Source: CBFGRU01 sp965651255 (GTDB lineage: Bacteria; Planctomycetota; Phycisphaerae; Phycisphaerales; SM1A02). From it: a DNA stretch of 14,774 nt. Position numbers and translations under genes: made by a program. Shown one piece after another: positions 14,633 to 14,774 of this stretch. Below the pieces are notes generated by a model. The model was not told the origin of the DNA, did not search any database, and was given only the letters and a program-made list of their open reading frames with translations. Location of the stretch: the NCBI GenBank assembly GCA_965651255.1, contig CBFGRU010000052.1:1-14774 (forward strand). Reading direction: 5' to 3'. How positions within the stretch are numbered: position 1 is the stretch's first letter; each line of letters opens with the position of its first letter.

Positions 14633-14774
14633 TCAGGCGTTTTGCGTGGCCTGCGCGGTTGTGTTCTTCTCCGCCAGGGCGACCAGCTGGTCGAAGGCCT
14701 TTGGATCCTCGATCGCCAATTGGCTCAGCATCTTGCGATTGAGAAGAATCCCTGCGCGGGAAAGGCCGTTCATG
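14633..14774 (-). CDS. rplT: 50S ribosomal protein L20, C-terminal part (cut by window edge)
   Basis: The last 46 complete codons before the TGA at 14633-14635 read MNGLSRAGILLNRKML then SQLAIEDPKAFDQLVALAEK and a polar tail NTTAQATQNA. This matches the end of L20 (consensus FINGLKKAGIELNRKMLADLA), which binds 23S rRNA and starts 50S assembly. The leading Met here is internal; the true start lies outside the window on the minus strand. The tail after AEK is somewhat longer than in many L20 proteins. infC and rpmI usually lie upstream, beyond the window. No terminator is seen in the 87 bases before the methyltransferase. Confidence 0.93.
   Translation of the reverse strand, partial: MNGLSRAGILLNRKMLSQLAIEDPKAFDQLVALAEKNTTAQATQNA

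Noticed and set aside
1..14774. Mobile elements, CRISPR arrays, tRNA genes, toxin-antitoxin or defence genes
   Set aside because: No transposase, integrase, spaced direct repeats, tRNA-like folds or defence motifs were seen; nearly all the sequence is covered by core genes.

Overview
This is a G+C-rich bacterial chromosome segment made almost entirely of core metabolic and information-processing genes. The best guess for the source is a planctomycete, probably of the Phycisphaerae type. The support is a large signal-peptide secretin with an N-terminal TPR/coiled-coil region, lysine synthesis through LL-diaminopimelate aminotransferase (DapL), and a small membrane protein ending in a CxxCGY...RCPECGW zinc ribbon, a tail I associate with planctomycete membrane proteins. 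The lineage call is an inference from gene content; no rRNA gene is present.

Layout. (1) 11-4349, minus strand: a strong intrinsic terminator, the secretin gene, a 222-bp structured spacer, and carA. (2) 4350-4418: a 69-bp divergent promoter region with mirror-image TACACT hexamers close to both start codons. (3) 4419-11535, plus strand: priA, then after a 188-bp leader the 2-oxoglutarate dehydrogenase genes sucA (E1o) and sucB (E2o), with a small two-TM zinc-ribbon protein directly abutting sucB. (4) 11559-14774, minus strand, convergent with block 3 across only 23 bp. In transcription order it holds the 3' end of rplT (L20), a PmtA/COG3963-type SAM methyltransferase, dapL, and 3 bp later a serine racemase/threonine dehydratase-family PLP enzyme.

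How the genes fit together. SucA and SucB form the decarboxylating and succinyl-transferring parts of the TCA-cycle 2-oxoglutarate dehydrogenase complex; E3 (lipoamide dehydrogenase) is not in the window. CarA is the glutaminase subunit of carbamoyl-phosphate synthetase; carB is not adjacent. DapL makes LL-diaminopimelate for lysine and peptidoglycan, and its operon partner may act on serine or threonine. PriA restarts stalled replication forks. The secretin is an outer-membrane pore for a type II/IV-pilus-like system whose other parts are not here.

I found no mobile element, CRISPR array, tRNA, phage gene or defence cassette, and no intergenic stretch longer than 300 bases. I see no convincing new multi-gene system. 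The observations most worth a second look are non-coding: the nested-stem leader of sucA, the symmetric carA/priA promoter, the CGAA-N6-TTCG palindrome in front of the methyltransferase, and the structured leader of the secretin.
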